Assembly: GCA_017621655.1 (NCBI GenBank)
Contig: JAGASS010000035.1
Location: 1-62,513 of the forward strand
Direction: 5' to 3'
Length of the DNA stretch: 62,513 nucleotides
Source of the DNA: Clostridia bacterium
Lineage (GTDB): Bacteria; Bacillota; Clostridia; Oscillospirales; CAG-272
The notes under the pieces were generated by a model. It saw nothing but the letters and a program-made list of their open reading frames with translations, was not told where the DNA came from and did not search any database. Position numbers and translations under genes: made by a program. Below, piece after piece: positions 15,783 to 24,429 of this stretch. The first letter of the stretch is position 1. The number at the start of each line of letters is the position of its first letter.

Positions 15783-18563
15783 TTAGTTTGCATTAGCTAC
15801 TGCGTAGTCCCAGTCATAAAGCGCCTTGAGGAGGTTTTCCTGAGCGTCGCTGAGAGCGTTAGGATTCTTTGCGTCTGCCTCAAATGCGGTCTTCATGTAG
15901 GAATGTACAGATGCGGTTACTACGGTCTTTTCGCCAACGGTGATATCATGAGTTTCAGAGAACTTACCGATCTCGACCTCTACCTCGAAGTAGCAGTAGT
16001 TGCCGTTTACCTTAGTAAGAGCTACCTCTTCGCCGTTTACCTTAACGGTAAGTCCATCGGCAAGAAGAACGTGATGACGGAGCTTGACGGTGTTTCCAAC
16101 AGTCTCGGTCATTTCGAGGTTGAAGCCGCCGTATGTGAATCCGCTTACCTTCTCGCCCTGTACTGCGCCGCTGTTATTAAGCGCGCCTTCCGCAGGTCCT
16201 TCTGCTACGTGGTCGGTCTGACCGCCGTTATAGATGCTATCGAATACTTCGTTGAAGCTATCTTCTGCGATCTTTACGGTATAGTCGTGCTTACAATCCT
16301 TACAAACGTCGTTTTCGTCAAGAACGCAAGTTGCGTCTTCGTCGATTACACAACCGAATTCGCATACTACCTTATGAGTCTTGTTGCCGTTTGCTACGTA
16401 AGAGATCTCCCCGTGATTTTCGGGATTCTTTTCGGTGTACTCATATCCGCAAACGTCGCAGACAGCGCCCTTCTGACAGGTTGCTTCACCGCCCTTGTGT
16501 CCGGGGCAACCTGCGTTACATACGGAGCAGGTGCCGGTTTCAGCATCCCAAACGTGAGGACAGGTTGCAAAGAGACCGCCTACGTTGAAGGAAACATAAC
16601 CTGTGTTCAGTGCATCGCCTGCATCGCCCTTGTAGACTGCGATGATAAGCTGATCGCCCTTGTTAAGCTCAATGTTTCCATACGTTATATCAATGAGCTC
16701 TCTCCACACACTGGCTTTCTTTGTAAGCAGCTTGGTTCCGTTCTTCCAAAGAACGATCTCGACCTTTGCTGAGTATATTACGTTAAGCTTTGCATCAACG
16801 TTAAAGATACCGTCTGCGGGTGCTTCGAATACGATCGCTGACGCATACGTTTCATCAGCGGTAGGATACATATCGAATTTTACGTCGGGGTTGAAGGAAC
16901 ACTCAGTTTTCTGAGTAATATACGCACCGGGAGTAGTAGCGCCGGCTACCCAGTTTCCGGGATAGCTTTCGCTCCAAGTTCCTCTGGGAGCATCTTCAAC
17001 CTTGCAAACCACGCCGTCCTTTCGGAAGCCGGCAAGGAAGAAGTTACCGTCTACCGTTTTATTGGTAGCGAGGTTCGAAACATACTCTACGTATATTTCG
17101 TCCGTTACGCGTCCGCAGAGCGCACAGGTGCTTTCGCCGTTTTCATAGCTCCAATCGTGATAGCAGGATGCCTCGCAGTAGTCACAAACACCGTTGTTCC
17201 ACTTGTGATCACACACGGCTCCGCAGGTAGAGCATACACCGTTATCCCATTCGTGAATGCAATAGGAATAGCAGTTCTTACATACGGCGTTCTCCCACTC
17301 GTGCTCGCACGATGCGCTAACGAGAGTTACCTCGATCGAACGGATAGCTATTTCGGCATCGTGAGGATTGTCAGAAACGTGAGACGCAACGAACATTATA
17401 GTTTCGCCCGTCTTAAGGTATATATCACTACCTGTAAGATTTGCGTCCTCGTGCTTTTCTGCGGGAGTCTGTGTAGCAAACGTATGGCTTGCAAGTACTT
17501 CATCGCCCTTAAGCGCTTCTATCTTATAGCCGGAGGGTCTGCCTACCATGATAGCGAGCTTGCTGAAGAGTGCGTCGAAAGAATAAGTACCGCTTACGGG
17601 AGCAGTAAATACTACAACGGAATCGTAGCTTTCTTTTGGCATCATATCAATGTACGCAAACTGATCCTTCAAGCCGTGAGGATCTCCGCTCAGCTTAGAA
17701 TTAGCTACCTGAGTTTCACAGAAAACGTAATCAGAATTGTCGCTCAGACGCCAACCCTTCCATTCACCCCAAGCAGTTCCGAGAGTCATTTGGAGTCTGT
17801 CGATCTTACCCTCAGCATCTCTTCCTGCAAGGTAGAAGTTACCGCAGGTCTTGGTAGTAAGGTCGCAACCGAATTCATACGTCGGATTGCCGTAAGTATA
17901 GCCGCCCTCGGTACCGGTCTTGGTTACGTCGAACTTGATGATACCGAAGTTATCGCAGCCCTGACGTGTATTAAGGTCGCTGAGCGTAGTTACCAGCATG
18001 ATTTCGTCGCCTGCGGACAGCTTAACGTCCTTTACGTCAAAGACTACTTCGCCTGCATTGCTTGCTCCGCAGACGTCAAGAGCAGTTGCAAGGGGCTGAG
18101 AATATCCGTTTCTCATAAGTGCAACGTCCAGGAACGAGTCATCCTGGGGCTGATATTTAACACCCTTGAAATAGATGTCATAGACGCCGTCCTCGGGTGC
18201 CGTAAATACGACAACGGATTTGTAATCACCGCCGCAGGACATGTCTATGATACTGCCGTAAGTGCTGTCCTCTGTTTTATAGAAAACATAGTCAGACTTA
18301 CCTGTTCCGCCTATCGGCCAATAACCGGGCCAAGTATCAGTCCAGGTTCCTCTTGCCGTAGCTTCTGCGCCGACGAGTCTGCCGTCTTTCTTCGAGATAG
18401 CGTCATAACGGAAATGATTTTCGGAGACAGAATCATCGATAGAAAGGTCGAAAGAATATGTCTTTGCAGTTTCTTCCGCTTCTTCAACCGCGAAAACCGT
18501 TACACACGTGAACAGCATCGCAGTTACGAGCAGAAATGAAAGAATTCTTTTCAGGTTACTCAT
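15783..18563 (-). CDS. Secreted repeat protein with Cys/His-rich linkers
   Basis: The 926-residue protein has a signal peptide (MSNLKRILSFLLVTAMLF... cut near residue 25). Three related beta-rich repeats lie at about 35-215, 227-415 and 490-664, each with a WPGYW/YPGNW or GWRLSD word, VVVFTAP-type core and G-DE-ILVT-like end, as in carbohydrate-binding or lectin-like sandwiches. Between and after them lie CxH.W.NGVCxxC units (about 418-484 and 668-757), typical of Clostridial surface proteins. No sortase motif or anchor is visible. The start at 18563 is chosen for AGGAGG; a longer frame has no site. Substrate is unknown. Confidence 0.85.
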   Translation of the reverse strand: MSNLKRILSFLLVTAMLFTCVTVFAVEEAEETAKTYSFDLSIDDSVSENHFRYDAISKKDGRLVGAEATARGTWTDTWPGYWPIGGTGKSDYVFYKTEDSTYGSIIDMSCGGDYKSVVVFTAPEDGVYDIYFKGVKYQPQDDSFLDVALMRNGYSQPLATALDVCGASNAGEVVFDVKDVKLSAGDEIMLVTTLSDLNTRQGCDNFGIIKFDVTKTGTEGGYTYGNPTYEFGCDLTTKTCGNFYLAGRDAEGKIDRLQMTLGTAWGEWKGWRLSDNSDYVFCETQVANSKLSGDPHGLKDQFAYIDMMPKESYDSVVVFTAPVSGTYSFDALFSKLAIMVGRPSGYKIEALKGDEVLASHTFATQTPAEKHEDANLTGSDIYLKTGETIMFVASHVSDNPHDAEIAIRSIEVTLVSASCEHEWENAVCKNCYSYCIHEWDNGVCSTCGAVCDHKWNNGVCDYCEASCYHDWSYENGESTCALCGRVTDEIYVEYVSNLATNKTVDGNFFLAGFRKDGVVCKVEDAPRGTWSESYPGNWVAGATTPGAYITQKTECSFNPDVKFDMYPTADETYASAIVFEAPADGIFNVDAKLNVIYSAKVEIVLWKNGTKLLTKKASVWRELIDITYGNIELNKGDQLIIAVYKGDAGDALNTGYVSFNVGGLFATCPHVWDAETGTCSVCNAGCPGHKGGEATCQKGAVCDVCGYEYTEKNPENHGEISYVANGNKTHKVVCEFGCVIDEDATCVLDENDVCKDCKHDYTVKIAEDSFNEVFDSIYNGGQTDHVAEGPAEGALNNSGAVQGEKVSGFTYGGFNLEMTETVGNTVKLRHHVLLADGLTVKVNGEEVALTKVNGNYCYFEVEVEIGKFSETHDITVGEKTVVTASVHSYMKTAFEADAKNPNALSDAQENLLKALYDWDYAVANAN

Positions 18564-18618
18564 AATTAACCTCCTATAAAGATTTTGATTATTTGTATCC
18601 AAATTATAATCATAGTTA

Positions 18619-18647
18619 ATTATAACACATAACTGCCTATTTTTCAA
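18619..18647 (-). promoter_or_regulatory. Promoter of the secreted-protein operon
   Basis: On the minus strand, TTGAAA (18642-18647) and a perfect TATAAT (18619-18624) are 17 nt apart, about 56 nt before the start codon. Confidence 0.8.
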
Positions 18648-18740
18648 TGGTTTTAGCGAAGCATTTCCCGTTTGAAGATGCCGAATTTCAGTTGACTTTT
18701 TTGTATAAAAGTTACAAAATATTCACATTTTAAGTCGAAT

Positions 18741-18772
18741 GAAAACGAAAAATCCACCCTTACGGGTGGATT
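18741..18772 (-). terminator. Terminator of the dapA-dapB-lysA operon
   Basis: AATCCACCC pairs with GGGTGGATT and is followed on the minus strand by TTTTCGTTTTC. It lies just after the lysA stop. Confidence 0.88.
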
Positions 18773-18775
18773 CCG

Positions 18776-20071
18776 TTAAAGATCGTTTCTCACTATATCC
18801 TCGAAGCTTTCGCGGCGGATGACGGGCTTTATCCCGTCCTTTGTTACCGCAACAACTGCGGGGCGAGGTATTCTGTTATAGTTACTTGCCATTGAGTAGT
18901 TATACGCGCCCGTGACGAGGACTGCGAGTATATCTCCGCGGCTCGGCTTCGGGAGAAGCACGTTTTCCTGGAGGAGGTCTCCGCTTTCACAGCATCTGCC
19001 TGCGACAGTACATAAGAAGCTCTTTTCGTCCGCCATTCTTGAAGCAAGACAGACGGTATATTCCGAGCCGTAGAGGGCATAGCGCGGATTATCCGACATT
19101 CCGCCGTCGACCGACACGTAGTTTTTGAAGCCCGGGATCTCCTTTGTACCGCCTACCGTATAGAGGGTGAGGCAGGTATCCGCAATTATGCTTCTGCCCG
19201 GCTCCATATAGATCTTCGGGTAGGTTATTCCGCTTTTCAAGACTTCGTTTTTAACGTATTTTGCGATCTCGGAGATGAAGCTTTCGATATTTATATTCGG
19301 CTGTCCCTCGACGTATTTTACGCCGAAGCCGCCGCCGAGATTCAGTATTTTGCAATCAAAGCCGAGCTTTTTCTTCATATCCGACAGGAACTCGACCATT
19401 ATTTTCGCTTCGTCGCAGAATGGCTCGACATCAAATATCTGCGAGCCGATATGCGCGTGGATGCCGTCGACCGAAATATTCTTCTTGCCGAGTGCGTAGC
19501 GGAGTGCTTCCTCTGCCTGACCCGTTTCAATAGCTATACCGAATTTACAGTCGACAGAGCCGGTCACGACTGCCGCAAAGGTATGCGGATCGATTCCCGG
19601 GGATAGGCGCAGAATGACCGACGGGATCTTTCCCATTTCGGATGCGATCTCGTCTATGCGGTCAAGCTCCGAAAGGTTATCGACAACGAAGTGTCCGACG
19701 CCACTTTCAAGCGCGTACACTATATCGGAATCGGTCTTATTGTTTCCGTGGAAGCAGGAAAGCGTCAGGTCAAAGCCAGCAGATTTTGCGGTATAAAGCT
19801 CGCCTGAGGAAACGATATCGATACCCATTCCCGTTTCGCTTGCGAGACGGTACAGGTACTTACATGAGAACGCCTTACTTGCGTAAAACGGGGTTGCGTC
19901 ATCGCCAAAGTGCTTTTTCATTGCGCTCACGTACGCGAGCATATTGCTTTTTACTCTCTCCTCGTCGATCACCATAAGGGGCGTTCCGTATTCCTTCGCG
20001 AGGGCTACGGTGTCCGCGCCTGCGATCGTGAGGTGATTATTTTCGTTTACCGAAAGATTTGTGTGAAGCAT
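18776..20071 (-). CDS. lysA: Diaminopimelate decarboxylase
   Basis: The 431-residue fold-type III PLP enzyme removes CO2 from meso-diaminopimelate to give L-lysine. The PLP lysine is K66 in FYASKAFSC. HAHIGSQI, the glycine-rich LNLGGGFGVKY, EPGRSI and the catalytic CCESGD region are all present. It is the last gene of the riboswitch-controlled operon, with AAAGGAT upstream of the ATG. Length is usual for the family. Confidence 0.97.
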   Translation of the reverse strand: MLHTNLSVNENNHLTIAGADTVALAKEYGTPLMVIDEERVKSNMLAYVSAMKKHFGDDATPFYASKAFSCKYLYRLASETGMGIDIVSSGELYTAKSAGFDLTLSCFHGNNKTDSDIVYALESGVGHFVVDNLSELDRIDEIASEMGKIPSVILRLSPGIDPHTFAAVVTGSVDCKFGIAIETGQAEEALRYALGKKNISVDGIHAHIGSQIFDVEPFCDEAKIMVEFLSDMKKKLGFDCKILNLGGGFGVKYVEGQPNINIESFISEIAKYVKNEVLKSGITYPKIYMEPGRSIIADTCLTLYTVGGTKEIPGFKNYVSVDGGMSDNPRYALYGSEYTVCLASRMADEKSFLCTVAGRCCESGDLLQENVLLPKPSRGDILAVLVTGAYNYSMASNYNRIPRPAVVAVTKDGIKPVIRRESFEDIVRNDL

Positions 20072-20087
20072 TTTTTATCCTTTTAGC

Positions 20088-20115
20088 AAACGAAAGCCGC
20101 GAACGGCTTTCGTTT
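20088..20115 (-). terminator. Symmetric hairpin between dapB and lysA
   Basis: AAACGAAAGCC pairs with GGCTTTCGTTT over a short CGCGAA loop. It follows the dapB stop by a few bases and resembles an intergenic attenuator. Because lysA continues beyond it, read-through must occur. Confidence 0.65.
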
Positions 20116-20118
20116 ATT

Positions 20119-20853
20119 TTATTTAAGCATTGTTTTCATATTATAGAAGCCGGCGGGCTTGCCGATAAGGTATTCAGCCGCCTTGATCGCGCCGTCCGCG
20201 AACAGTGCGCGGTCGAACGCCTCGTGCTTAAGCGTTATGCGCTCGTTATCGGTGCAGATAGCGACCTCGTGTATACCGACTATATTTCCCATACGGAGAG
20301 CCGATATGCCGACGTCGTTCTTTTCGCGCTTGGCTTGTCCTGCTCTGCCGTTTACAGCAACCGCATTTGGGCGGACCTCTTTAACCGCGTCAAAGAGCAT
20401 AAGAGCCGTACCGCTCGGAGCGTCGAGCTTTCTGTTATGGTGAGTTTCGCATATCTCAACGTCAGCATCGGGGAACACCGACACGACGCGCTTTACTGCG
20501 TCGCAGAGCGTTGCGATTCCTATCGACATATTGCCCGAATAGAACACTGCGGTTTTTTCGGATGCTTTTACTATTTCCTTTTTCTCTTCTTCGGTATGAC
20601 CCGTCGTGCAGATGATTGCGGGGATCTTATTTTCCGCCGCGTATGCGACGATCTCCTTAGTTACTGCATGGTAGGAGAAGTCGATTATCACGTCGGCAAT
20701 TTCTTTTACGGAATTTATAGATGCGTAGCAGCCGTCACCGTCGGTGACGTAACCGACGTCTACCATTGCCGCGATCTCATATTCGAGCTTTTCCGCCGCG
20801 TTTTTAACCTGCGCGCCCATTCTTCCGAGAGCGCCTACAAGAATTATTTTCAC
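20119..20853 (-). CDS. dapB: 4-hydroxy-tetrahydrodipicolinate reductase
   Basis: This 244-residue enzyme reduces 4-hydroxy-tetrahydrodipicolinate with NAD(P)H. GALGRMG at 8-14 is the dinucleotide loop, CTTGH precedes the active site, and ETHHNRKLDAPSGTA contains the catalytic histidine and lysine and substrate-binding residues. A GTG start at 20853 follows AAGGAAG, 14 nt after dapA. The product feeds Ddh, encoded on the other side of the phage cassette. Confidence 0.97.
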   Translation of the reverse strand: MKIILVGALGRMGAQVKNAAEKLEYEIAAMVDVGYVTDGDGCYASINSVKEIADVIIDFSYHAVTKEIVAYAAENKIPAIICTTGHTEEEKKEIVKASEKTAVFYSGNMSIGIATLCDAVKRVVSVFPDADVEICETHHNRKLDAPSGTALMLFDAVKEVRPNAVAVNGRAGQAKREKNDVGISALRMGNIVGIHEVAICTDNERITLKHEAFDRALFADGAIKAAEYLIGKPAGFYNMKTMLK

Positions 20854-20867
20854 TTAATTTTACTTCC

Positions 20868-21755
20868 TTATATGAGTCCGAGCTTCTGCATTTCGCTGAC
20901 GAGCTTCGCTTCGTTTTTCTCTTCCATCGGGCAGAGGGGAGAACGGAGGACGTTTTCACCGTAGCCCATATGCGCCATAGCCGCCTTTACGGGAATCGGG
21001 TTCACCTCGGAGAAGAGCGCCTTGATGAAGGGGAGGTACTTATACTGAAGCTCTGCCGCGCCCTTTATGTCGCCACTTGCCGCGAGCTTACAAAGCTCGG
21101 AGGTCTCCTTCGGCATCGGGTTTGAAAGGACTGAAATAACGCCCTTTCCGCCGAGAGCCATTATCGGGACGATCTGGTCATCGTTTCCGCTGTATATATC
21201 GAGCTTGTCTTTGCAGAGAGCAAAGGTCTCGACGATCTTGCCGATGTTTCCGTTTGCTTCCTTGATTCCGACGATATTCGGATGCTCTGCAAGAGCCGCG
21301 TAGGTCTCCGGCTCGATATTCACGCCTGTACGCGAGGGAACGTTATAGAGGATAACGGGAACCGTCGATGCGTCGGCGATCTCGGTATACATCTTGATAA
21401 GTCCCTTCTGGGTCGCCTTATTATAATAAGGAGTTACGCAGAGGACTGCGTCTGCTCCTGCCTCGCAGGCGAATTTCGTCATATCAACTGCGTACTCGGT
21501 GCAGTTGCTTCCCGTTCCTGCGATAACCGGAACTCTGCCTGCGACCTGCTTTACCATAAAGGAGATGCACTCGCGATGCTCTTCGTCGGAAAGCGTCGAT
21601 GCTTCGCCTGTCGTTCCGCAGACTACGATAGCGTCGATCCCTTCCTTGATCTGCCATTCAACGAGGTCTGCAAATGCCTTATAGTCTACCTTTCCGTCCT
21701 TATCAAAGGGCGTGATTATTGCACTGGCCGCGCCTGTAAATACTGTTTTTTTCAT
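20868..21755 (-). CDS. dapA: 4-hydroxy-tetrahydrodipicolinate synthase
   Basis: The 295-residue aldolase condenses pyruvate and aspartate semialdehyde, the first committed step to DAP and lysine. CGTTGE (pyruvate binding), YYN with the catalytic tyrosine, YNVPSRTG and the Schiff-base lysine in GIKEANG are present. The start at 21755 is preceded by GTGGGGAAA. A longer frame from 21812 begins inside the riboswitch terminator and is rejected. Confidence 0.97.
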   Translation of the reverse strand: MKKTVFTGAASAIITPFDKDGKVDYKAFADLVEWQIKEGIDAIVVCGTTGEASTLSDEEHRECISFMVKQVAGRVPVIAGTGSNCTEYAVDMTKFACEAGADAVLCVTPYYNKATQKGLIKMYTEIADASTVPVILYNVPSRTGVNIEPETYAALAEHPNIVGIKEANGNIGKIVETFALCKDKLDIYSGNDDQIVPIMALGGKGVISVLSNPMPKETSELCKLAASGDIKGAAELQYKYLPFIKALFSEVNPIPVKAAMAHMGYGENVLRSPLCPMEEKNEAKLVSEMQKLGLI

Positions 21756-21780
21756 GGTAATTTCCCCACTTCTAAAATAA

Positions 21781-21812
21781 AAAATACCCGAACAGTAAAG
21801 TCCGAGCATCAT
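21781..21812 (-). terminator. Riboswitch-controlled terminator upstream of dapA
   Basis: In the minus-strand RNA, CTCGGAC pairs with GTTCGGG and is followed by a TATTTTTTATTTT run. It lies between the lysine aptamer and dapA, so lysine binding should favour this stem and stop transcription. Confidence 0.85.
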
Positions 21813-21844
21813 AGCTTACACCGCGGGCAACGCCCGGGATCTTA

Positions 21845-22015
21845 CAGATAACGCTCCGCCGATTTCTTCGGCGACAGTTCAGCAAATCTTATTTTGAAGA
21901 ACCAAGAAAGGGTGGCGGATTCTTTCTTTCGGCATCCTGCCCTTTCCCGTTTGTCCTTCCCGTCGCCACCGGGATATTTAACAAGCGGTACTCTTGCGCG
22001 GATGCGCCTTTACTG
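21845..22015 (-). promoter_or_regulatory. Lysine riboswitch (L box)
   Basis: The minus-strand leader contains landmarks of the lysine aptamer in order: AAAGGCGC near the 5' end, CAAGAGTA, the loop-E region, ATGCCGAAAG, and at the 3' end ACTGTCGCCG...CGGCGGAGCG ahead of TTATCTG. I aligned these by eye with the Thermotoga-type L box. Promoter, aptamer, terminator and dapA follow each other as expected for transcriptional control by lysine. Confidence 0.9.
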
Positions 22016-22026
22016 TGTACGCGTTT

Positions 22027-22055
22027 ATTGTAGCACACATATTTCTATATGTCAA
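22027..22055 (-). promoter_or_regulatory. Promoter of the lysine riboswitch operon
   Basis: Minus-strand TTGACA (22050-22055) and TACAAT (22027-22032) are 17 nt apart, just upstream of the aptamer. Confidence 0.88.
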
Positions 22056-22172
22056 GCATAGTTATAAATTTTTATTCGTTTTTACAAAAAACTCGGGAAA
22101 AAGAGGGGAAAAAGTCGGGGCGAATTATATTTTCCGTTATGGTATTCTGTTTATGCCGAGGGAGGTGAGACG

Positions 22173-23390
22173 ATGTTCAGTCACAAGCAAAGAGAATATT
22201 TTGACGGTGCGACCCACAGGTGGAACATAAAAAGCGGAGCCACGCGATCAGGCAAGACATACTGTGATTATTTTATGATTCCAAAGCGGATACGCGCCTG
22301 TCGGGGAGAGGGGCTTATCGTTCTTATCGGAACGACGGTCTCGACTCTTTGCCGAAACATTCTTGATCCTATGAGAGAGATCTGGGGCGAATATTTCGTC
22401 GGCAAGCCGTCAAGCAATGATACTGTTATGCTCTTCGGACGCAAGTGCTGGCTTGTAGGTGCGGGGCGCGGAGATCAGGCATCAAAGCTTCAGGGAAGCG
22501 GGATCGAGTACGCTTACGGTGACGAGATCACGACCTGGAGCGAGAACGTTTTTGAAATGCTCAAAAGCCGTCTCGACAAGGATCATTCGGTCTTTGACGG
22601 CACCTGCAATCCCGTTGGACCGGAGCATTGGTTCAAGCGTTTTCTGGACAGCGATGCCGACATTTTCCATCAGAGCTATATTATCGACGACAACCCATTT
22701 CTCTCTCCCTCCTTCGTGCACAGCTTGAAAAAGGAATACGAGGGCACCGTTTACTACGACCGATACATTCTCGGTCGGTGGGTCGCGGCGGAGGGTATCA
22801 TCTACCGCCGTTTTGCCGACGACCCGAATTCCTTTTTGCTTTCGCGTGAGGAGATATTCTCTCTAAAGCTTTCAAAGATCACCGTCGGGGTCGACTTCGG
22901 CGGAAACAAAAGTGCGACGGCTTTCGTTGCGACCGGTACTGTCGGGAACTACGAAAGCATCGTTATTCTGCGAAGCGAGCTTCATTCATCCCTTATCGAC
23001 AGTGATCGGCTCGGTGAGCTGTTTTGCGATTTTATTCATTCGGTCGAACACGATTTCGGCGACGTCGGTCAGGTCTACTGTGACAACGCCGAGCCGATAC
23101 TCATTCGGTCTCTCAAAAAAGCTACCCGTCAGTCGGGGCTTGGATGCGCTATACGGCTCGCAAAAAAGTCGCCCGTCAACGACCGAATACGGCTCACCTG
23201 TCGGCTTATGGCGCAAAGACGTTTTTACGTTTGCCGCGATGCCGAGAGCGTGAAGAATGCTCTTTCCACCGCGCTTTACCGTCAGGATGGAATCGGAGAT
23301 GAGCGTCTTGACAACGGAAGCACAGACATTGACTCGCTTGACGCGCTTGAGTATTCGATCGAGCGGGACGCGATGAAGCTAATTGGATAA
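22173..23390 (+). CDS. terL: Phage terminase large subunit (PBSX-like)
   Basis: This 405-residue DNA-packaging motor has an ATPase domain with Walker A SGATRSGKT near residues 21-29, a Walker B region EYAYGDEITTW, and a C-terminal nuclease domain starting at VGVDFGGNKSATAF and continuing with YCDNAEP. GGAGGTG precedes the ATG. It is the first gene of the head cassette; the divergent lysine-riboswitch promoter lies upstream. No small terminase subunit precedes it, so packaging specificity is unexplained. Motor and nuclease acidic residues appear intact. Confidence 0.93.
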   Translation: MFSHKQREYFDGATHRWNIKSGATRSGKTYCDYFMIPKRIRACRGEGLIVLIGTTVSTLCRNILDPMREIWGEYFVGKPSSNDTVMLFGRKCWLVGAGRGDQASKLQGSGIEYAYGDEITTWSENVFEMLKSRLDKDHSVFDGTCNPVGPEHWFKRFLDSDADIFHQSYIIDDNPFLSPSFVHSLKKEYEGTVYYDRYILGRWVAAEGIIYRRFADDPNSFLLSREEIFSLKLSKITVGVDFGGNKSATAFVATGTVGNYESIVILRSELHSSLIDSDRLGELFCDFIHSVEHDFGDVGQVYCDNAEPILIRSLKKATRQSGLGCAIRLAKKSPVNDRIRLTCRLMAQRRFYVCRDAESVKNALSTALYRQDGIGDERLDNGSTDIDSLDALEYSIERDAMKLIG

Positions 23391-23482
23391 CACCGTGCCT
23401 TCGCCTGCCGAGGCGTAAAATCGGCGTTAAAAAGCACGATGATATAAATTAAATTTTTTCAAAAAAACAAGGAGAAAAACAA

Positions 23483-24370
23483 ATGAACGAACTTAACTAT
23501 GCAAAGGTCTATTCCGACCAGCTCGCGCAGGCATTTCCCTACGCGCTCAACTTCGGTGCGCTTTATGCGACCCCGAACAACGGCCGCTATCGCTTCAAGG
23601 GTGGCAAGACCATCGAAATTCCCGTTATAAATACCACGGGAAGAACCGATGCAAACAGAGATTCCGTTAACGCGCTTTCGCGCAATTACGAGAATCAGTG
23701 GGAAGAGTTTGAGCTTACCAATCAGAGAAAGTGGAGCACTCTCATTCATCCCTCCGACGTTGATCAGACCAACTATGCCGCTACTATCGCGAACATAACC
23801 TCCGTCTTCAACAACGAGCACAAGTTCCCCGAAATGGACGCTTACACCGTTTCGAAGATCTACGCTGACTGGACCGATCTCGGCAAAAGCAAAGAACCCG
23901 AGACGATCGATAGTGATAACGTAATTTCGATATTCGACCTCCTTATGTCTAATATGACCGAGGCGCGCGTTCCCGTGAACGGCAGAATCCTTTACGTCAC
24001 ACCCGAAGTTATGATGTCGCTCAAGAACGCAACGGAGATCAGCAGAAGTTTTGACATCAAGAACGGCGGCGACGTAAACCGTTCCGTTACCACTCTTGAC
24101 GGTGTTCCCGTAATCGAGGTCCCCTCCTCTCTTATGAAGACCTCCTACGATTTCTCGGACGGATGCGAAGCTGACGTCGATGCTGGTCAGATCGGTATGC
24201 TTCTCATTCATCCCGAATCCGTCATCACACCTGTTTCCTACGAGTTCGCTTGTCTTGACGAGCCGTCTGCCGCTACCGGCGGTAAGTACGTTTACTATGA
24301 GGAAAGCTATGAGGACGTATTCATTCTTCCCCGCCGTGTCGACGGTGTTTCGTTTGTACTGTCTCTCTGA
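23483..24370 (+). CDS. Phage major capsid protein
   Basis: The 295-residue protein has traits of a HK97-fold coat protein family seen in Firmicutes phages: an early NELNYAKVYSDQL, the E-loop-like RKWSTLIHPSDVDQTN, ILYVTPEVMM, TTLDGVPVIEVPS and a late IGMLLIHPESVITPV. It has a strong AAGGAG site and a hairpin downstream, consistent with high expression. It lies between terminase and portal, unlike the usual order terminase-portal-scaffold-capsid. No protease gene is nearby. Confidence 0.85.
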   Translation: MNELNYAKVYSDQLAQAFPYALNFGALYATPNNGRYRFKGGKTIEIPVINTTGRTDANRDSVNALSRNYENQWEEFELTNQRKWSTLIHPSDVDQTNYAATIANITSVFNNEHKFPEMDAYTVSKIYADWTDLGKSKEPETIDSDNVISIFDLLMSNMTEARVPVNGRILYVTPEVMMSLKNATEISRSFDIKNGGDVNRSVTTLDGVPVIEVPSSLMKTSYDFSDGCEADVDAGQIGMLLIHPESVITPVSYEFACLDEPSAATGGKYVYYEESYEDVFILPRRVDGVSFVLSL

Positions 24371-24377
24371 TAACATC

Positions 24378-24400
24378 GGGGCCTCGCTTTGCGAGGTCCC
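24378..24400 (+). terminator. Hairpin after the capsid gene
   Basis: GGGGCCTCGC pairs with GCGAGGTCCC over TTT. No long T-run follows, so partial termination or mRNA end protection could raise capsid levels relative to portal. Confidence 0.65.
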
Positions 24401-24429
24401 AAATCTGAATTTCTAACGGAGGTACTGTT

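Noticed and set aside
17157..18539. Long plus-strand frame opposite the secreted protein
   Set aside because: It has no ribosome site and no domain pattern, while the minus-strand protein has a signal peptide and repeats.
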